DNA of 64,000 nt from Merluccius polli (GCA_030340625.1 JAOPHQ010002850.1:326504-390503); one strand, 5' to 3'. Counted from the stretch's first letter, positions 44,644 through 56,605 are shown. Numbers and translations: made by a program. The notes: a model not told the origin generated them from the sequence alone.

Positions 44644-46284
44644 CTCTTTCTACCGAGGTGTATTGTAAAGTGAAAGCCGGTATTACCTTTGATCTGATTG
44701 GCTTGCAGATAGAGGTGCTGTAAGGTGGTGCTGACCAGGGGAATCCTCTCCAGTTTGTTGAAGCTGAGGTCCAGCTCCACCAGGCCGCTCACGTTGAAGG
44801 TGTTCTGCGGGATGCCCTTGTCTGTGAGCTGGTTGTGGGCCATGCGGATGTACTGCAGCTGGGGGACGCCGGCCAGGAAGCCCTCCGGCAGGGAGTCGAT
44901 GGAGTTGAACTCCAGGTAGAGCTGGTGGAGTACCTCCGGCAGAGCCTGGGGAACCTGCCGTCCATCAACACAGAACAGGGGTGTGGGGTGTGTGTGTGGG
45001 GGGGGGGGGGGGGGGTGAGCTATACCTTCTTCCTCTCCAAGCTCAACTCAATACAAGCAGCCGTGGATTAAGCAGCCGTGCGCTTGAGATCAGACAAGGC
45101 ATCGGCCGCCACCCCTACCGTCTTCAGATGATTCCCGCTGATGTCCAGCAGGATGAGGGACTTCAGTCCCTTCAAGGACGTGCCCACGTCCGTCACGGCG
45201 TTGTCATGCAGATACAGGATGGTGAGGTTGTCCATTTGGTCGAGCTCCGCGGGGGTCAGCTGTATGGGGGGGACAGCGGTAAACAAACGACAAACAAACA
45301 CACAAACACACTAGCTAACTAAGAAACGAGGTTCAATGTTGTGTCCATGGCTCAATGGTGACGCGTTGAGCCCCACTGTGTGTGCGCATGAACTCTACCT
45401 TCTCGATCCTGTTGTGGTTGAGCCGCAGGTCCCGCAGAGAACCGGGAAGGTTGGAAGGAATACGGGTCAGGTTGTTGTGCTGCATATAAAGACGATCCAG
45501 GCCTTGCATTTTGGCAAAGGCCTACCGACGACACACACACACACACACACACACACACATTTCAGGACAAGCTCTTAAACTAGGTGAAGTAAACAGTAAT
45601 GGATGTCGGTGTCAGTGTGAGCCGTAAATCCGCTGCTCCTGTGTAACGTGTTTTGTGGTCAGATTGTTCAACGCCGTGTTGTGCCCGCAGTCAGTCACAC
45701 ATTACATCAGTGGGGTATTACTGTCCCATTCACACTTCCTGCAACAAAGATGCAGCCAATACAACCAGATCCCTTTGACGACCAGATCCCCTTGACGACC
45801 AGATCCGCCGACCGCCGCCACCCCCCAGACGCGGCGTCATCACCAACGCACCGAGCGCTCCCTCGGGGGGGCCGCCACACCCTAAGTGGAGCTCCCACCG
45901 CGATCTTATAGGGCTAACCTGCTCTCCGATGGCGTCAGACGTCAGCTGGTTGTGGTGCATCAGGAGCCACACCAGATTAGTGGCGTTGACCATGGCTGAG
46001 TCAGGGATGGCGCTGATGAGGTTGTTTTGCAGATACAGGTACTTCATGCGGGCGGGGATGCTCGGCATGGCCGTGAGACCCCGCCCATCGCAGTACATGG
46101 CAACGGGGAACGTCGGGGGGCAGTCACACTCCTCAGGACACTCCCCTCCGGCGCTGTCGACCCGAAGGAAGCCGTGGCCCCGGGGGCTGCGCAGCCAGGC
46201 GAAGGGGTCCCGTTCGTGGGAGACGCAGGACGGCACGAGGGCCACCAGCAGGAACAAGGCAGCCACGCCACGCATGGTCACCAT
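44092..46284 (-). CDS. fmod: Fibromodulin (class II small leucine-rich proteoglycan), 5 coding exons, 349 aa
   Basis: Extracellular collagen-binding proteoglycan core. Exons in transcript order: 46284-45919, 45521-45399, 45259-45119, 44954-44687, 44243-44092 (1,050 nt, phases 0,0,0,1). After the signal peptide comes the class II cap C-P-E-E-C-D-C then C after nine residues. A run of LRRs follows, with N-glycosylation sites NAT, NLT, NLT and NVS. The C-terminal cap is S-F-C-N-V-V-D-V ... R-L-D-G-N-E-I ... C-L-R-Q, typical of FMOD. The N-terminal segment is short and lacks the Tyr-rich stretch of mammalian FMOD. Three of the four introns split what is one large exon in mammals. The start at 46,284 was chosen over an in-frame ATG at 46,275 and an upstream one at 46,317; all give a plausible leader. 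A 5'UTR acceptor (CTTCTAG) lies near 46,334. Confidence 0.93.
44254..44352. repeat. (GA)n microsatellite in the last fibromodulin intron
   Basis: On the coding strand this is (CT)n directly before the exon 5 acceptor, so it also serves as the pyrimidine tract. Confidence 0.97.
44551..44641. repeat. (CA)n microsatellite in the last fibromodulin intron
   Basis: About 90 bp of pure CA, 46 bp downstream (coding sense) of exon 4. The short frames crossing it mix true LRR coding with repeat. Confidence 0.97.
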
Positions 46285-46429
46285 TATTTTTTTTGGCTCT
46301 GTTTTGTTCGCTAACACTGTAATCTCCGTAACCTAGAAGGAGTGAATTGAGCCTGTTATAAGAGTTGACTATGGGGTGTAAGATATTTAACACTGACGCT
46401 TTTTTATCCAAAACAAAATGATTTCAGGT

Positions 46430-47012
46430 ACACGTCATTGAGGAACGGGGGAAGGAGTTTGGCGTCTTTCTGACATTGGGGATCAAACTCAGGACCTTTG
46501 GGCCGGGAGAGACCAACACTGTATAGCTACTTCACTATCCTGCCCCTGAATGTAACAAAGACATGGAAACATCTATCTTGTGTAATGTTGCTCGCCATCA
46601 ACAAAGAAAAAGCTTTAAATGTAATGAGTAAGTAAGTAATATAGGGATTGTTAGAATAGGGATAGTAATAATATAATTTTAGGAAGTAAACTTATAAATA
46701 TGGTTGTGAAAAAATCGTACAATACCAACAGGCAAACAAATTATCGAAACAAATCTTTTCATGTGGTGGGATTCCCTTAAAGAACATATTGTCCTCATCT
46801 TGCCAGCGTTGTATTACCACTAATAAGTACTAAGGAGAGGGAAATCCCTTAGTGACAGTTAGTATACACTCAGTGACCAGCTAACAAAGCAAATGCAAAC
46901 AAAATATTGCAAAAGTTACGTTTGATAAACAATCATTAGCTTGTCTGCATTCACAGCAACAAACCAAGCCAATAACCAACATGTACACACTACACCCAAC
47001 ACACCCAACCCA

Positions 47013-47015
<3 letters not shown>
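46430..47015. other. Gene-free spacer upstream of fibromodulin
   Basis: No coding motifs. It may hold the non-coding first exon and promoter of fibromodulin, which I cannot place. Confidence 0.4.
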
Positions 47016-47051
<36 letters not shown>

Positions 47052-47246
47052 CCTACCTGTTCAGACAGACTGTCCTGTGCTCCACTGCCCCAACCTCTCC
47101 TACAGCCTGTCCACGACTGAAAGGGACCGAGCCAAACGCTTTGTAAAAATGTGCCCCCCCCCCAACCCACCCTTTTTTTCGCCTATATCCCACCATCGCC
47201 TATACCCCCCCCCCCCCCTCCTCCCCCCCCCCCCCCCCCCCCCCCC

Positions 47247-47278
<32 letters not shown>

Positions 47279-47290
47279 ATACACACACAC
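47016..47290. repeat. (CA)n tract and long poly-C/CCT tract
   Basis: CA repeat at 47,016-47,048 and about 75 bp of nearly pure C at 47,206-47,278. The length of such homopolymers is often wrong in assemblies. Confidence 0.95.
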
Positions 47291-47748
47291 ACAGCCCTTG
47301 TGGAAGTCCTGCGCATGGTTTAGTTTCTGACCACCCCCACCTAGCTGGTCCATTCCTTTCAATGAGGCATGGTTACCCGCCCCCACCCACACTAACCCCC
47401 ACCCCCACCCACACCAACCCCCACCCACCCCTGCCAGAGTCCATTCTGGAGCCTCCTTCATCACTGAAGTGGGTGCTGTGAGATGGAGAGAGGGGGCTGT
47501 GAAGGATTGTTCCCATCTGTGTGTAGCAGACACAAGCAATCCCAGATGCACCCCCTTTAACCCAGTCCATATTCACCTGTATTGCTGACACCATTACTTC
47601 ACTTGTTTTCCATTGGTTAAAAATGGGTTGGAGGGATCTAACCTTAGATCTAACTAAGGGACTAAAAAGTCACTACAAGCCATTTTAGGTGAGGTGGTAT
47701 TGCACCTCACCTTATACAATCTACAATAAATATAACCATTTTATTGTG

Positions 47749-47749
<1 letters not shown>

Positions 47750-47813
<64 letters not shown>

Positions 47814-47965
47814 AGTGTGTGTGTTTATTTGTGTGTGTGTGTGTGTGTCCTTCCACATCCTATTTGTAATATATACAAAAATGAGCAGACCATTGCTTGG
47901 ACATATGTAGTGGAAAATCTGCAAGACACTTGCGGTTTGCTTATGTGTGTGTGTGCATGTGTACA

Positions 47966-47997
<32 letters not shown>

Positions 47998-48055
47998 CAC
48001 ACATGCGGGTGTTTGTGTGTGTGCATGTGTGCATCTGTGTGTGTGTGTGTGTTCC
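47750..48055. repeat. (TG)n tracts and an ~80-bp direct repeat
   Basis: (TG)n at 47,750-47,851 is followed by a CCTATTTGTAATATATACA(A/T)AAATGAG block with a GTGGAAAATC tail. The block recurs at about 48,057-48,115 after a second TG tract, spacing about 205 bp. Confidence 0.85.
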
Positions 48056-48119
48056 ACGTCCTATTTGTAATATATACATAAATGAGTCGACCATTTGCTC
48101 ATGTGGTGGAAAATCCATA

Positions 48120-50120
48120 GTTTGGAGGATTCTTGCCAGGGACTGGAAACAGTGTTCTTCTTGTGACTAGAAGAATCCTTCTCTCCCCAACTCCCGACGT
48201 GTCGTAAAGGGTTAAATGAAAACACATGCCAGTCCCCCGGAGCCTTAGATACTGTTTGTCTGGTCATAACACGGGCCCCTCGTTCAGGTAGTACCTTTCT
48301 TCAACCAAGCCATCACTCAATACATCTGCTGCAAATGCCAAACAATATCCCCCATCTCCTGTCCTGATCTTCTCGTAATATTCCTTGCTTTTTTGTTTCA
48401 GCAAACTATTGTGTTGCTATTGAGACTATCAGCGTCTGCTGGGCAGGTTCAAACCCCTGGGCCTCCTGATTGGACGGCAGTGAAACCAAAAGGCACCATA
48501 CAGTGATTGTCAGAGTAGACACATCTGTGTGGATCTGTTGCGTTATGACCCAATCAGGCAGGAACGGAGCAACAGGAGGAACTGATCAACAAAAGCAGTT
48601 TTTTCCACCAGGGGGGATTCTGGTGTGTCTAAACGTTGTTTCACTGCCATGTGTCTCCCAACACGTCATTCTAAACTGCAACACGTCACTTATAATAATA
48701 ATTGTTTAAATTATCAATGCCCATCAAGGGACTGGTGCTAGAAATGAGCTTGGGCTATATGCACATGTGTACAATACACTGGACACTCCTTGGCCAATGT
48801 TCTCTGTACTTTTCCCTTACAAATAAACAAATAAACAAACAAATAAATAAATAAACAAACAAACACACAGGGACATGTGAGGCATGCGTCCGTTCGCTCA
48901 CTGTGGTGCCACAACAACGCATGCGCGTTTCCTCCACAGTGTGTTTCCTGCTGTATGATTACCAAGTTGCTGACCGGCTCCTTCGTACGCAAAGTGCCCC
49001 AGAGAGCTGCTATTATGACACATTGGGTGTCCTTAAAGGTTTTCAGGTGGTGGGAATCTTAGCGGTGTGAACCTCTGAAGAGGTCAACGGTGGACCTGCA
49101 GGAGGAGCCGCCTGACCTCCTCCACGGGGTGACATCATCAAAGGTCTACTTGTCTTGTGCAGATGATGGCTGAAGCTCCTGGGGAGTTAGTGTATGGTAG
49201 TGTGTGAACGTGTGTGTGTGTGTGACCGTGCGTGTGCATGTTTGTGCATGTGTGTGCATGTTCGTGTGAGTGTGTGCGTGTGCGTGTGTGTTGTATGAAA
49301 TGTCTACAGAAACATAGATAGACAGATTAAAGGAGGAGCAGTTTTAATTTAAAATGCAATGGATTGATTTCTGCACTTCAAAGCCAAGTTCCCCCCCCCC
49401 CCCCCGCCCCCCATCTGGGTCAGGAAGGCAGGGATCAGAGGCTCAGGCCGTGAACTCTTCATCACAGGAATGTCAAGCGTATCACCACTAAGAGCACGCT
49501 CTCCTCGGGCTGATCCACCGCTTGCGCCGTTCAATCCCCACAGAGAAAATGTCAACTGCACATTTGAATGACATTGTTGTGGGTCTCCAGTGAGAGGGCT
49601 TGAGACTTCCTATTGGTGGCCGTCGGATATTCTTCACTCCGGAGGACATCGATAAAAGAGCCATACGACCGTAAAGGTTACAACAGAAAACTCACAGAAC
49701 AAAGACATTGAATCCTTACCATTTCTGCAGAGCCAGATTCTGCCGTTTTACATTGTTAAAGCACATTTCTGTTTAAACCAACAAACATACAAAGGCTACT
49801 TGTAAATTGCTACACGTATGCACTTTGATCCGTGATTGGTCCTATCCTGAGTATGTTGAACCAGGAAACATGATGAGCCTAAACATGCATAATCAACAGA
49901 ACATAATCAGTTAAGATCCCCCAAAGTGCCTGAATGAATTCAAATATGTCCTAACAAGAAATAAACTTCATATGTAGTGCAGCCATTGCATATTGGAAGC
50001 CAGAAAACAATGAAGACGAGATGACAGAGCTTTGATTTGAGATCGCCGAAAACTGTCTCTCCAAAGTAACCTGACCCAGGGAACCTTAGGGCACAGAGGG
50101 TAGCAGAAACCATGCAATAG
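48120..50120. other. Gene-free spacer
   Basis: Contains an (AAAC/AAAT)n tract at about 48,823-48,865, TG-rich DNA at 49,200-49,290 and a poly-C run at 49,389-49,411. No protein-family motif on either strand. Confidence 0.5.
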
Positions 50121-50139
50121 GAACCAGATGTTCCCTATC

Positions 50140-50140
<1 letters not shown>

Positions 50141-50170
<30 letters not shown>

Positions 50171-50462
50171 ATGCACACATGCATGCACATGCATGCATGC
50201 ATGCACGCACACACACACACACACACACACGCATGCACGCAAACATTCACACATGCATGCACACACACACGTGTCCAACCACACGCATGCAAGTGCCCGC
50301 GCACACGCACACACACTCTCACATGCACACACACACACACACCTTTGATTCACACACACGTAATTTAGTCTAACACCCAATAGGAATTAACAGCTCACAC
50401 ATATTCATATCAACAGTGCATTTCTTGTCAAACACAAACTCAGTCACACACACACATGCATA

Positions 50463-50549
<87 letters not shown>
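50141..50549. repeat. (CA)n and (CATG)-rich tracts
   Basis: Imperfect CA/GCATGCA mixture at 50,141-50,345 and pure CA at about 50,464-50,549. Confidence 0.95.
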
Positions 50550-50552
<3 letters not shown>

Positions 50553-50559
50553 CCTCTAA

Positions 50560-51680
50560 GGAGGCTCATGAGGACGTATGGATCATAATGTGTTTTCCAG
50601 AATCCTCAGCTGTGGTGGAGTGTGTGCAGTGGAAATTATATTCTGATACTAATATATACTGTTAACATATACTGGTTATGTCTACCTTCTAGAGCTTGTT
50701 TCCCTGCTGTGCATACTTAGTTAGTTAGTTAGTTTATCAGAGCTAATGCAAGAAATTAGCTGTAAGCAGTGAAGTTGAACTGTGCCAGCACATTTAACAT
50801 CTTCAACCTATTTACACCATGACTCGGGAGCTCAAGTTATTGTGCTCTCGGTATTTGGTGTAATGAAGTCCTCTAGTGTCCATTAAAGAAATGACAATGT
50901 TATATAAAAAACAAATGTTTACTATTAGAGATTTATATCCACATTGTGTCAGAATGCTGGCATCACTGCAAGACCAAAGTAGGTCATTCCAGGAAAATAA
51001 TCTACTTTGACACATTTAAGTAATATTTATATCTCAAATATAACCTACTTTTATACACATACAACATACAACAGATTTTTCAAATTGAATACAAATTCTT
51101 TTAGAAATTCTCTCCAAAACGTGCATAGTCACAGTACAAAAGTTCATTCGTCTCAGCAGAGGAAGACGTTGCGTCAAAACTGGGGCAGTTTTTATGAGTC
51201 TGGTGGAAGCGAGCGCTCCCAGGAAAAGGCATTATTGTTGAGCTAAGGGAGGTGTTTTCCATTTCCTCTGCTGTAGGCTACACCAGCAGGCTCAGCTGCA
51301 CTTTAAAACTGAGTGGAGGCTGCTGTTAGCACAGTCCTGTCCTGGCCTACAGTAACCTCTCTATTAGTATTAGTATTAGTATTATTAGTATTTTTGGGTA
51401 ATACATTTGACAGACCACTGATAGAATGGGCTTAAGACCCCAACGTGTTGCTGGCATTGCATACTTTTTGTAATTGTAGTCACTGACCACTTGTCAATAA
51501 GGTCGCACTCATTGTTTTTCTAGTGTGATTGGGGTTTTTTTGCCGGTCGTTGCTGGATTGTCTTGTTTTTTCTTTTCTTGCTTGCCAGTTTTTTCGTTTT
51601 CATTACGTTCACATATGAAGGAGTGCAAATAGTGAAAGACAGATTTGTGTTCAAATGTAAAGTATTTTAAATAAGAGCAA
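50560..51680. other. Gene-free spacer left of the BEL/Pao element
   Basis: AT-rich, no coding motif. Confidence 0.5.
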
Positions 51681-51684
51681 GGAA

Positions 51685-52036
51685 TATTTAAGTTAACCCC
51701 CCCCCCCCCCCCCCATTGGTTGACAAGCAGGCAAAGTGCTCACTGTTATGTTCTTCTTCTTTGTATTAAAGTGATAAGCTAGGTTTGCTCTAACTTCTGT
51801 CTCATGGCACGTTGTTTAAGTTAATGTTAGCCGTGTATAACAAAGCAGTAAACGAGTGTATTGCCACTCAACACAGGGATATTCATGTGAGATGAATGTT
51901 TTCTTTTGTTTTACGTTTGTCTGGACTTTTAGTTCTACAGTGTTTTTACAGAGTTGGAGCTGTGTTTGAGATGTCAAATACTGCATTAAACATCAGTAAA
52001 AGGAACCGGAGTCTCACATGTCATCATTGGGCGGCT
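51685..52036 (+). repeat. 5' LTR of the BEL/Pao element
   Basis: Matches 56,606-56,969 from TTTAAGTTA and a C-run through CATTGGTTGACAAGCAGGCA to ATTGGGCGGC. The poly-C run is longer here (18 or so against 9) and the first bases read TA instead of TG. Confidence 0.9.
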
Positions 52037-52655
52037 CAGTAGAAAACTACACTGCATTGGTGAAGGCTCCAAGATAAAGACAGAAGCCTGGAAGAGGTCG
52101 GGAAGAGGGAGTCACCACGCGCTGTGAAAAGGAGGTACCACATTTGGAAAGGTTGTGTTTAGATGTACAAGGAGCAGGTGGACAAGGCTAAACAAGCAAG
52201 CGCGTTGAAGATAGCGTCTTGGAAGTGGAGCAAGTACGTTAACTGCCATTTAAGTTTTCTTAAATTGTGCCGAAATCTCGTCTGTGTTTGTCCTTAAAGC
52301 AATGGTGGACATTTCCTTATGGTTGATTGCCCAGTAAGAATCAAAATGACTGAATAGATAAGTAAATACACTTTTCTTGAAGTGACTAAAGTCTAAGATA
52401 TTTTAAGTTTAACATCTAAGTATTTTATAGAATTTCATACAAGTGTGTTTTTCATATTTAGACTGTGCTCAGATTGCTTACAGTTTTATTTGCCATTTTT
52501 TTATAATTCATTGTGATTGAGAGAGTGTTTTGTTATTATAAAACTGTAGTGTTTTGATGTGCATTTTTGTAAAGGTTAAGTTAAAGTAATAAAGTAAGCG
52601 AAAGTGCTGCACTGCCAACGGAAGAAGTCAGCCATGCAGACCTTCCAGAAGATAC

Positions 52656-53183
52656 GTGAAGATAAGTGATGCAGACTACCCCACCAAGATGCAAGCTGAC
52701 AATGGTGAGCAAGTTGAACCGACAACACAAAACACACAATCCCAGGTTGGTGCAGATAACACGCAACAGCCTCCACATAGTAGAAGAAGCCAACGCACAC
52801 GATCGCTCACTGAAAAGGGAAAGGCTCTGCTAGATGACAAATTGAATGATCTAAACGTGCATTTTGTAAAGATGTACAGAAGGTGGAAGTATCACATCAA
52901 TGGCTTGAAACGTTCCATTAAGAATAATGATGCTGCCGATCTGATTGATGAAGTTGTGAGCACAATCAACAACATCCAAGTTGACGTTGACAATATTTAC
53001 CTCAAATTAAGAGCCATCTCGGGTCCTGAACCTAAAATCCGGAGAACGAATGATACATGCCATGCACTTACTAGGACTGCAAATGAAAAGGGCAAGGCTC
53101 AACACTTCCTCAGTGGTAATGATGATTCAAAAGTTATACCCTGGCCTGATGCTGAGTCAGTGTTTGAAAGCAAGGTTTTGTAA
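52656..53183 (+). pseudogene. BEL/Pao gag-like ORF
   Basis: A 175-codon frame with a Gln/Thr-rich N-terminus and a helical, charged middle part (K-G-K-A-L-L-D-D-K-L, W-K-Y-H-I-N-G-L-K). This is the usual N-terminal region of BEL/Pao gag. It runs into a frameshift before the zinc knuckles, which are in the next frame. Not a host gene. Confidence 0.65.
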
Positions 53184-53560
53184 GAAGCGAGGCCATACTC
53201 TCCATAGATGTCGCAAGATCATGGAAAAGCCAATTGAAGAAAGGGTTACGTTTGTACAACTGGAGAAGTTAAGTTTTGGCTGCCTTAAGACCGGCCATAA
53301 CTCCAAAGTCTGTACATCCAGGAGTGTATGTGACTCATGTGGAAAACCCCACCCAACATGCTTACATCAAGATCGTGAGAAGAAAGACCAAGAACAAAGA
53401 ATAAGAACCAAAAAAGAATGGTCATATGAAAACAATGGAGCCATCAGACGACCTGGTATATCCCTCATCATGGGGTTTACCACCCCCGAAAGCCGGAAAT
53501 ATTTGTGTTGTCTTCGATTGCGCAGCAAAGTTTTGGAATACATCACTGAACTAACATCTG
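53180..53560 (+). pseudogene. BEL/Pao zinc-knuckle region
   Basis: Within the frame 53,050-53,694 the Cys/His pattern reads C-K-K-R-G-H-T-L-H-R-C, then F-G-C-L-K-T-G-H-N-S-K-V-C, then V-C-D-S-C-G-K-P-H-P-T-C-L-H. This is the tandem gag zinc-finger arrangement of BEL/Pao elements. The frame then runs into an unrelated inserted element at 53,597. Confidence 0.75.
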
Positions 53561-53596
53561 TTGACTGGGCCAGACCTCAAAAAATCCCCTGGAGGG

Positions 53597-54110
53597 TAGT
53601 GGTGTGCGATACTGCATATTTAGGTATCGATCCGATACCACGTAAATACGGGCCAGTATCGCTGATATCGATACCGATACTTTTCAATAAATAAGGTGGA
53701 TGCGTCATTGAATTGCTAAATCTCAATTAATTTTCATGACCTTAAGTGTTTTTGTGATGTTTCCTTTTTTATTATTAAATAGTTAAAACCTAGGACAGAA
53801 TGAGAACAAAGTTTATAATTAAATGGAAAATGCTTTATTATCCAGTTTTTTGCTTTGCGTCACGTGAGTCGCGTGACGGCGCAACATCTAAACACAAGAG
53901 GGGGAGGGGGAGCAAAGTGTGCCTGCGCTGTGCCGACACAGGAGCGGCGAGTCCGGTGACCGCTGTTTCCTCTTTGCCGAAACCGCAGCATTGCAAACAA
54001 GAGCGGAACTTAACGTAAAGAATCGGTCCCCAACAGGCTAGTATCGATCCGATACCGATACCGACTTGGTATCGATACTATCGATATTTGGATCCATCCG
54101 CCCACCACTA
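53597..54110. mobile_element. Non-autonomous DNA element nested in the BEL/Pao element
   Basis: Ends TAGTGGTGTGCG and CGCCCACCACTA are near-perfect inverted repeats. Subterminal GTATCGATCCGATACC words occur near both ends. No clear target duplication: the flanks differ (CTGGAGGG, TTGTAGAG), possibly because the deletion of the RT region involved one edge. Confidence 0.7.
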
Positions 54111-54172
54111 TTGTAGAGGTCTTGTGTTGTTTCCAAAAAGGGCAAGTAGCCATCATGTGTGACGTGAAGTGA

Positions 54173-55393
54173 ATGTTCCACCAGTTTCACGGTGCTATGT
54201 ACCGTCATCAGTCAAAGAAGTTCAGCAGTACGAACTACACCATTTTTCTGACGCTAGTGTGTCTGGCTGAGTATGTTCTTACCTCAGAGCCGTTTCCAAG
54301 TCCACTGCGCTCTCGTTATGGGGAAAGCAAGAGTTGCGCCAACAAAGGTAACAACAATCCCAAGACTGGAACTCTCCACTGCGGTAGTGGCCTACGGGAA
54401 TACTTTTGGGCCGACTCCAAGGTTGTCCTTGGTTACATTAATAACGACGCAAGGCGGTCTCATGTATTTGTAGCCAACCAAATTCAGCGGATCAAATCAA
54501 GCACAGAGCCAAGTCAATGGCAATATGTTGCCTCAGAAAACAAACCGGTTGACCATGCCTCTCGCGGGCTCACCGCAAAGAAGCTTGTAGAATCAAACTG
54601 GTTTACAGGGCCTGGTTTCCTATGGCAAAGGGAAGACCCTAAAGAAGAAGAGATTAAGGTGGGAGAACTTGATGATGGAGACCCAGAACTCAAAAGAGCA
54701 CAGGTTTACACAACCAAAGCAAAGGAGGAGAGGTCTCTGTCAGATCGTCAACAGAGGTGCTCAGATTGGAGGAGAGTAGTAAGGGCCATAGCAAGACTCA
54801 AGTGCCGTGCAAAAGAGGCAAAAGGTCTGAAAACAAGACCCAATGAAAGCACAATGCTTGAAGAAACAGAAGATGCTGAACTATTCGTAATCCATGTAGT
54901 TCAAGAAGAAGCATTCAGTGAGGAAGTCAAATCTCGAAATCAAAGGAAAGAGGTGCATGAGAACAAATCAACCAAGATGCACAAGTTAAGCCCATTCATG
55001 GATAGCCGTGATATCCTGAGGGTGGGAGGAAGATTGACACAAGCAGCACTCCATCCCCATGTCAAACACACAGCCATCCTCCCCAAAGGACATCATGTGT
55101 CTCGTCTACTGATTAAACACTACCATGAGAAGGTGCAACATCAGGGTCACTATCATGAGAAGGTGCAACATCAGGGTCACTACCATGAGAAGGTGCAACA
55201 TCAGGGTCACTATCATGAGAAGGTGCAACACCAGGGTCACTACCATGAGAAGGTGCAACATCAGGGTCACTACCATGAGAAGGTGCAACATCAGGGTCAC
55301 TACCATGAGAAGGTGCAACATCAGGGTCACTACTATGAGAAGGTGCAACATCAGGGTCGTGGGATGACCATCAATGAAATACGTTCCAATTGA
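54173..55393 (+). pseudogene. BEL/Pao RNase H to integrase zinc-binding fragment with internal repeat expansion
   Basis: A 406-codon open frame. An alternate frame at 54,273-54,400 gives the RNase H lead-in (P-R-L-E-L-S-T-A-V-V-A). The main frame continues with F-W-A-D-S-K-V-V-L-G-Y-I and F-V-A-N-Q-I-Q-R-I, and later H-A-S-R-G-L-T-A. R-V-G-G-R-L-T-Q-A at about 55,018 and I-L-P-K-G-H-H-V-S-R-L-L-I lead into the integrase zinc-binding histidines. There the 10-residue H-Y-H-E-K-V-Q-H-Q-G is repeated eight times. The stop comes soon after. The long frame is retained although the element is dead. Confidence 0.8.
55121..55360 (+). repeat. 30-bp tandem repeat, 8 copies, in frame
   Basis: Unit TACCATGAGAAGGTGCAACA then TCAGGGTCAC, with single-base variants (TAT for TAC, CACCAGG). 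Copies begin near 55,121 and every 30 bp after. It multiplies one H-x(n)-H-Q-G segment of the integrase zinc-binding domain. Confidence 0.97.
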
Positions 55394-55399
55394 ATTCTG

Positions 55400-56439
55400 G
55401 GATGTTGTAGTGAAGTGTCATCTCTCATCTTCCAATGCATTAAGTGCAGGAAGTTTAGAAAGTGTAATCAAGGACAAAAAATGGCCGACCTTCCACCAGA
55501 GAGGATGGAAGCCACCCCTCCGTTCACATACAGTGGTATGGACTGCTTAGAAACCATTTTATGTTAAAGATGGAAGGAATGAACTGAAGAGATATGGGCT
55601 CTTATTTACCTGCATGTGTTCAAGAGTCATCCAGTCATTGAGATATTGGATGACTTTACCACTGATGCCTTCCTCAATGCATTGTTTTATTGCTATAAGG
55701 GGCAATGTAAATCAACTCCAAAGTGACCACGGCACTCATTTTGTAGGTGCACAAAACGAATTCCAGGAATTGATGAAAGGAATAGAGCAAGAACGTGTGA
55801 AAGAACTGGGATGCAGCTTTGTCATGAACCCACCTGCTTCCAGTCCCATGGGCGGTGTCTGGGAGAGACAGATTCGTACAGTGAGAAGCGTCCTCACATC
55901 CATCCTAGACCAGTCTGCTAGAAGATTAGACAGCTCTTCATTAAGAACTTTCCTATATGAAGTGATGGCTATAGTAAATAGTCGATCACAAAACATCTCA
56001 ATGATCCATCAGGACCAGAACCCTTACCTCCAAATCATATACTGACAATGAAATCGTCAATCATTGCACCACAACCGGAAGAATTTGTAAGAGAAGATCT
56101 CTATCTTCGGAAGAGATGGAAGAGAGTTCAGTTCTTGAGTTTTGGACCAGATGGAGGAAGAGGTATTTGCTGAATCGGCAACACAGAAGTAAATGGAACA
56201 AGGACAGGAGAAATGCTAAAGTAAATGACATTGTCCTGCTGCAAGATGATGCCACACCAAGAAATCAGTGGAAGATGGCAAAGGTAGTCGAAGTCTCCCC
56301 AGGAGATGATGGAAAGGTCCGAAGGCTCAAAGTTTTAATTAGTGACACAACACTAGTCAGTAAGGGCACGCGCACAACTAAGCCAGTATATTTAGAAAGG
56401 TCCATACACAAAACAGTACCATTGCTTGAGGCTGAGTAA
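55400..56439 (+). pseudogene. BEL/Pao integrase core and C-terminal domain
   Basis: Integrase remnants include C-I-K-C-R-K-F (zinc cysteines) near 55,436. The catalytic acids appear in Y-S-G-M-D-C-L (55,531), Q-S-D-H-G-T-H-F (55,720) and G-G-V-W-E-R-Q-I-R (55,851). The last open frame (56,116-56,439, 107 codons) has F-W-T-R-W-R-K-R-Y-L and V-L-L-Q-D-D, the domain that closes BEL/Pao polyproteins. Stops separate the pieces. Confidence 0.8.
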
Positions 56440-56605
56440 ATGGTTAATTCATCAATGAAAGTGATGTAACCATATTTGTTGATTACAACAATGTCTTTTA
56501 AAAGGCTGTTTACGATGTTGAGTTCTATTTAGAATCACATGTTATGTGAATTAAGAATTTAGAATTAGAATGAAGTTCTATTTAGAATCACATGTTATGT
56601 GATGG

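Noticed and set aside
47100..47551. Gly-rich or Pro-rich protein
   Set aside because: Encoded by a poly-C/poly-G tract; low complexity only.
55736..55996. Minus-strand frame of 86 codons
   Set aside because: Antisense shadow of the BEL/Pao integrase core.
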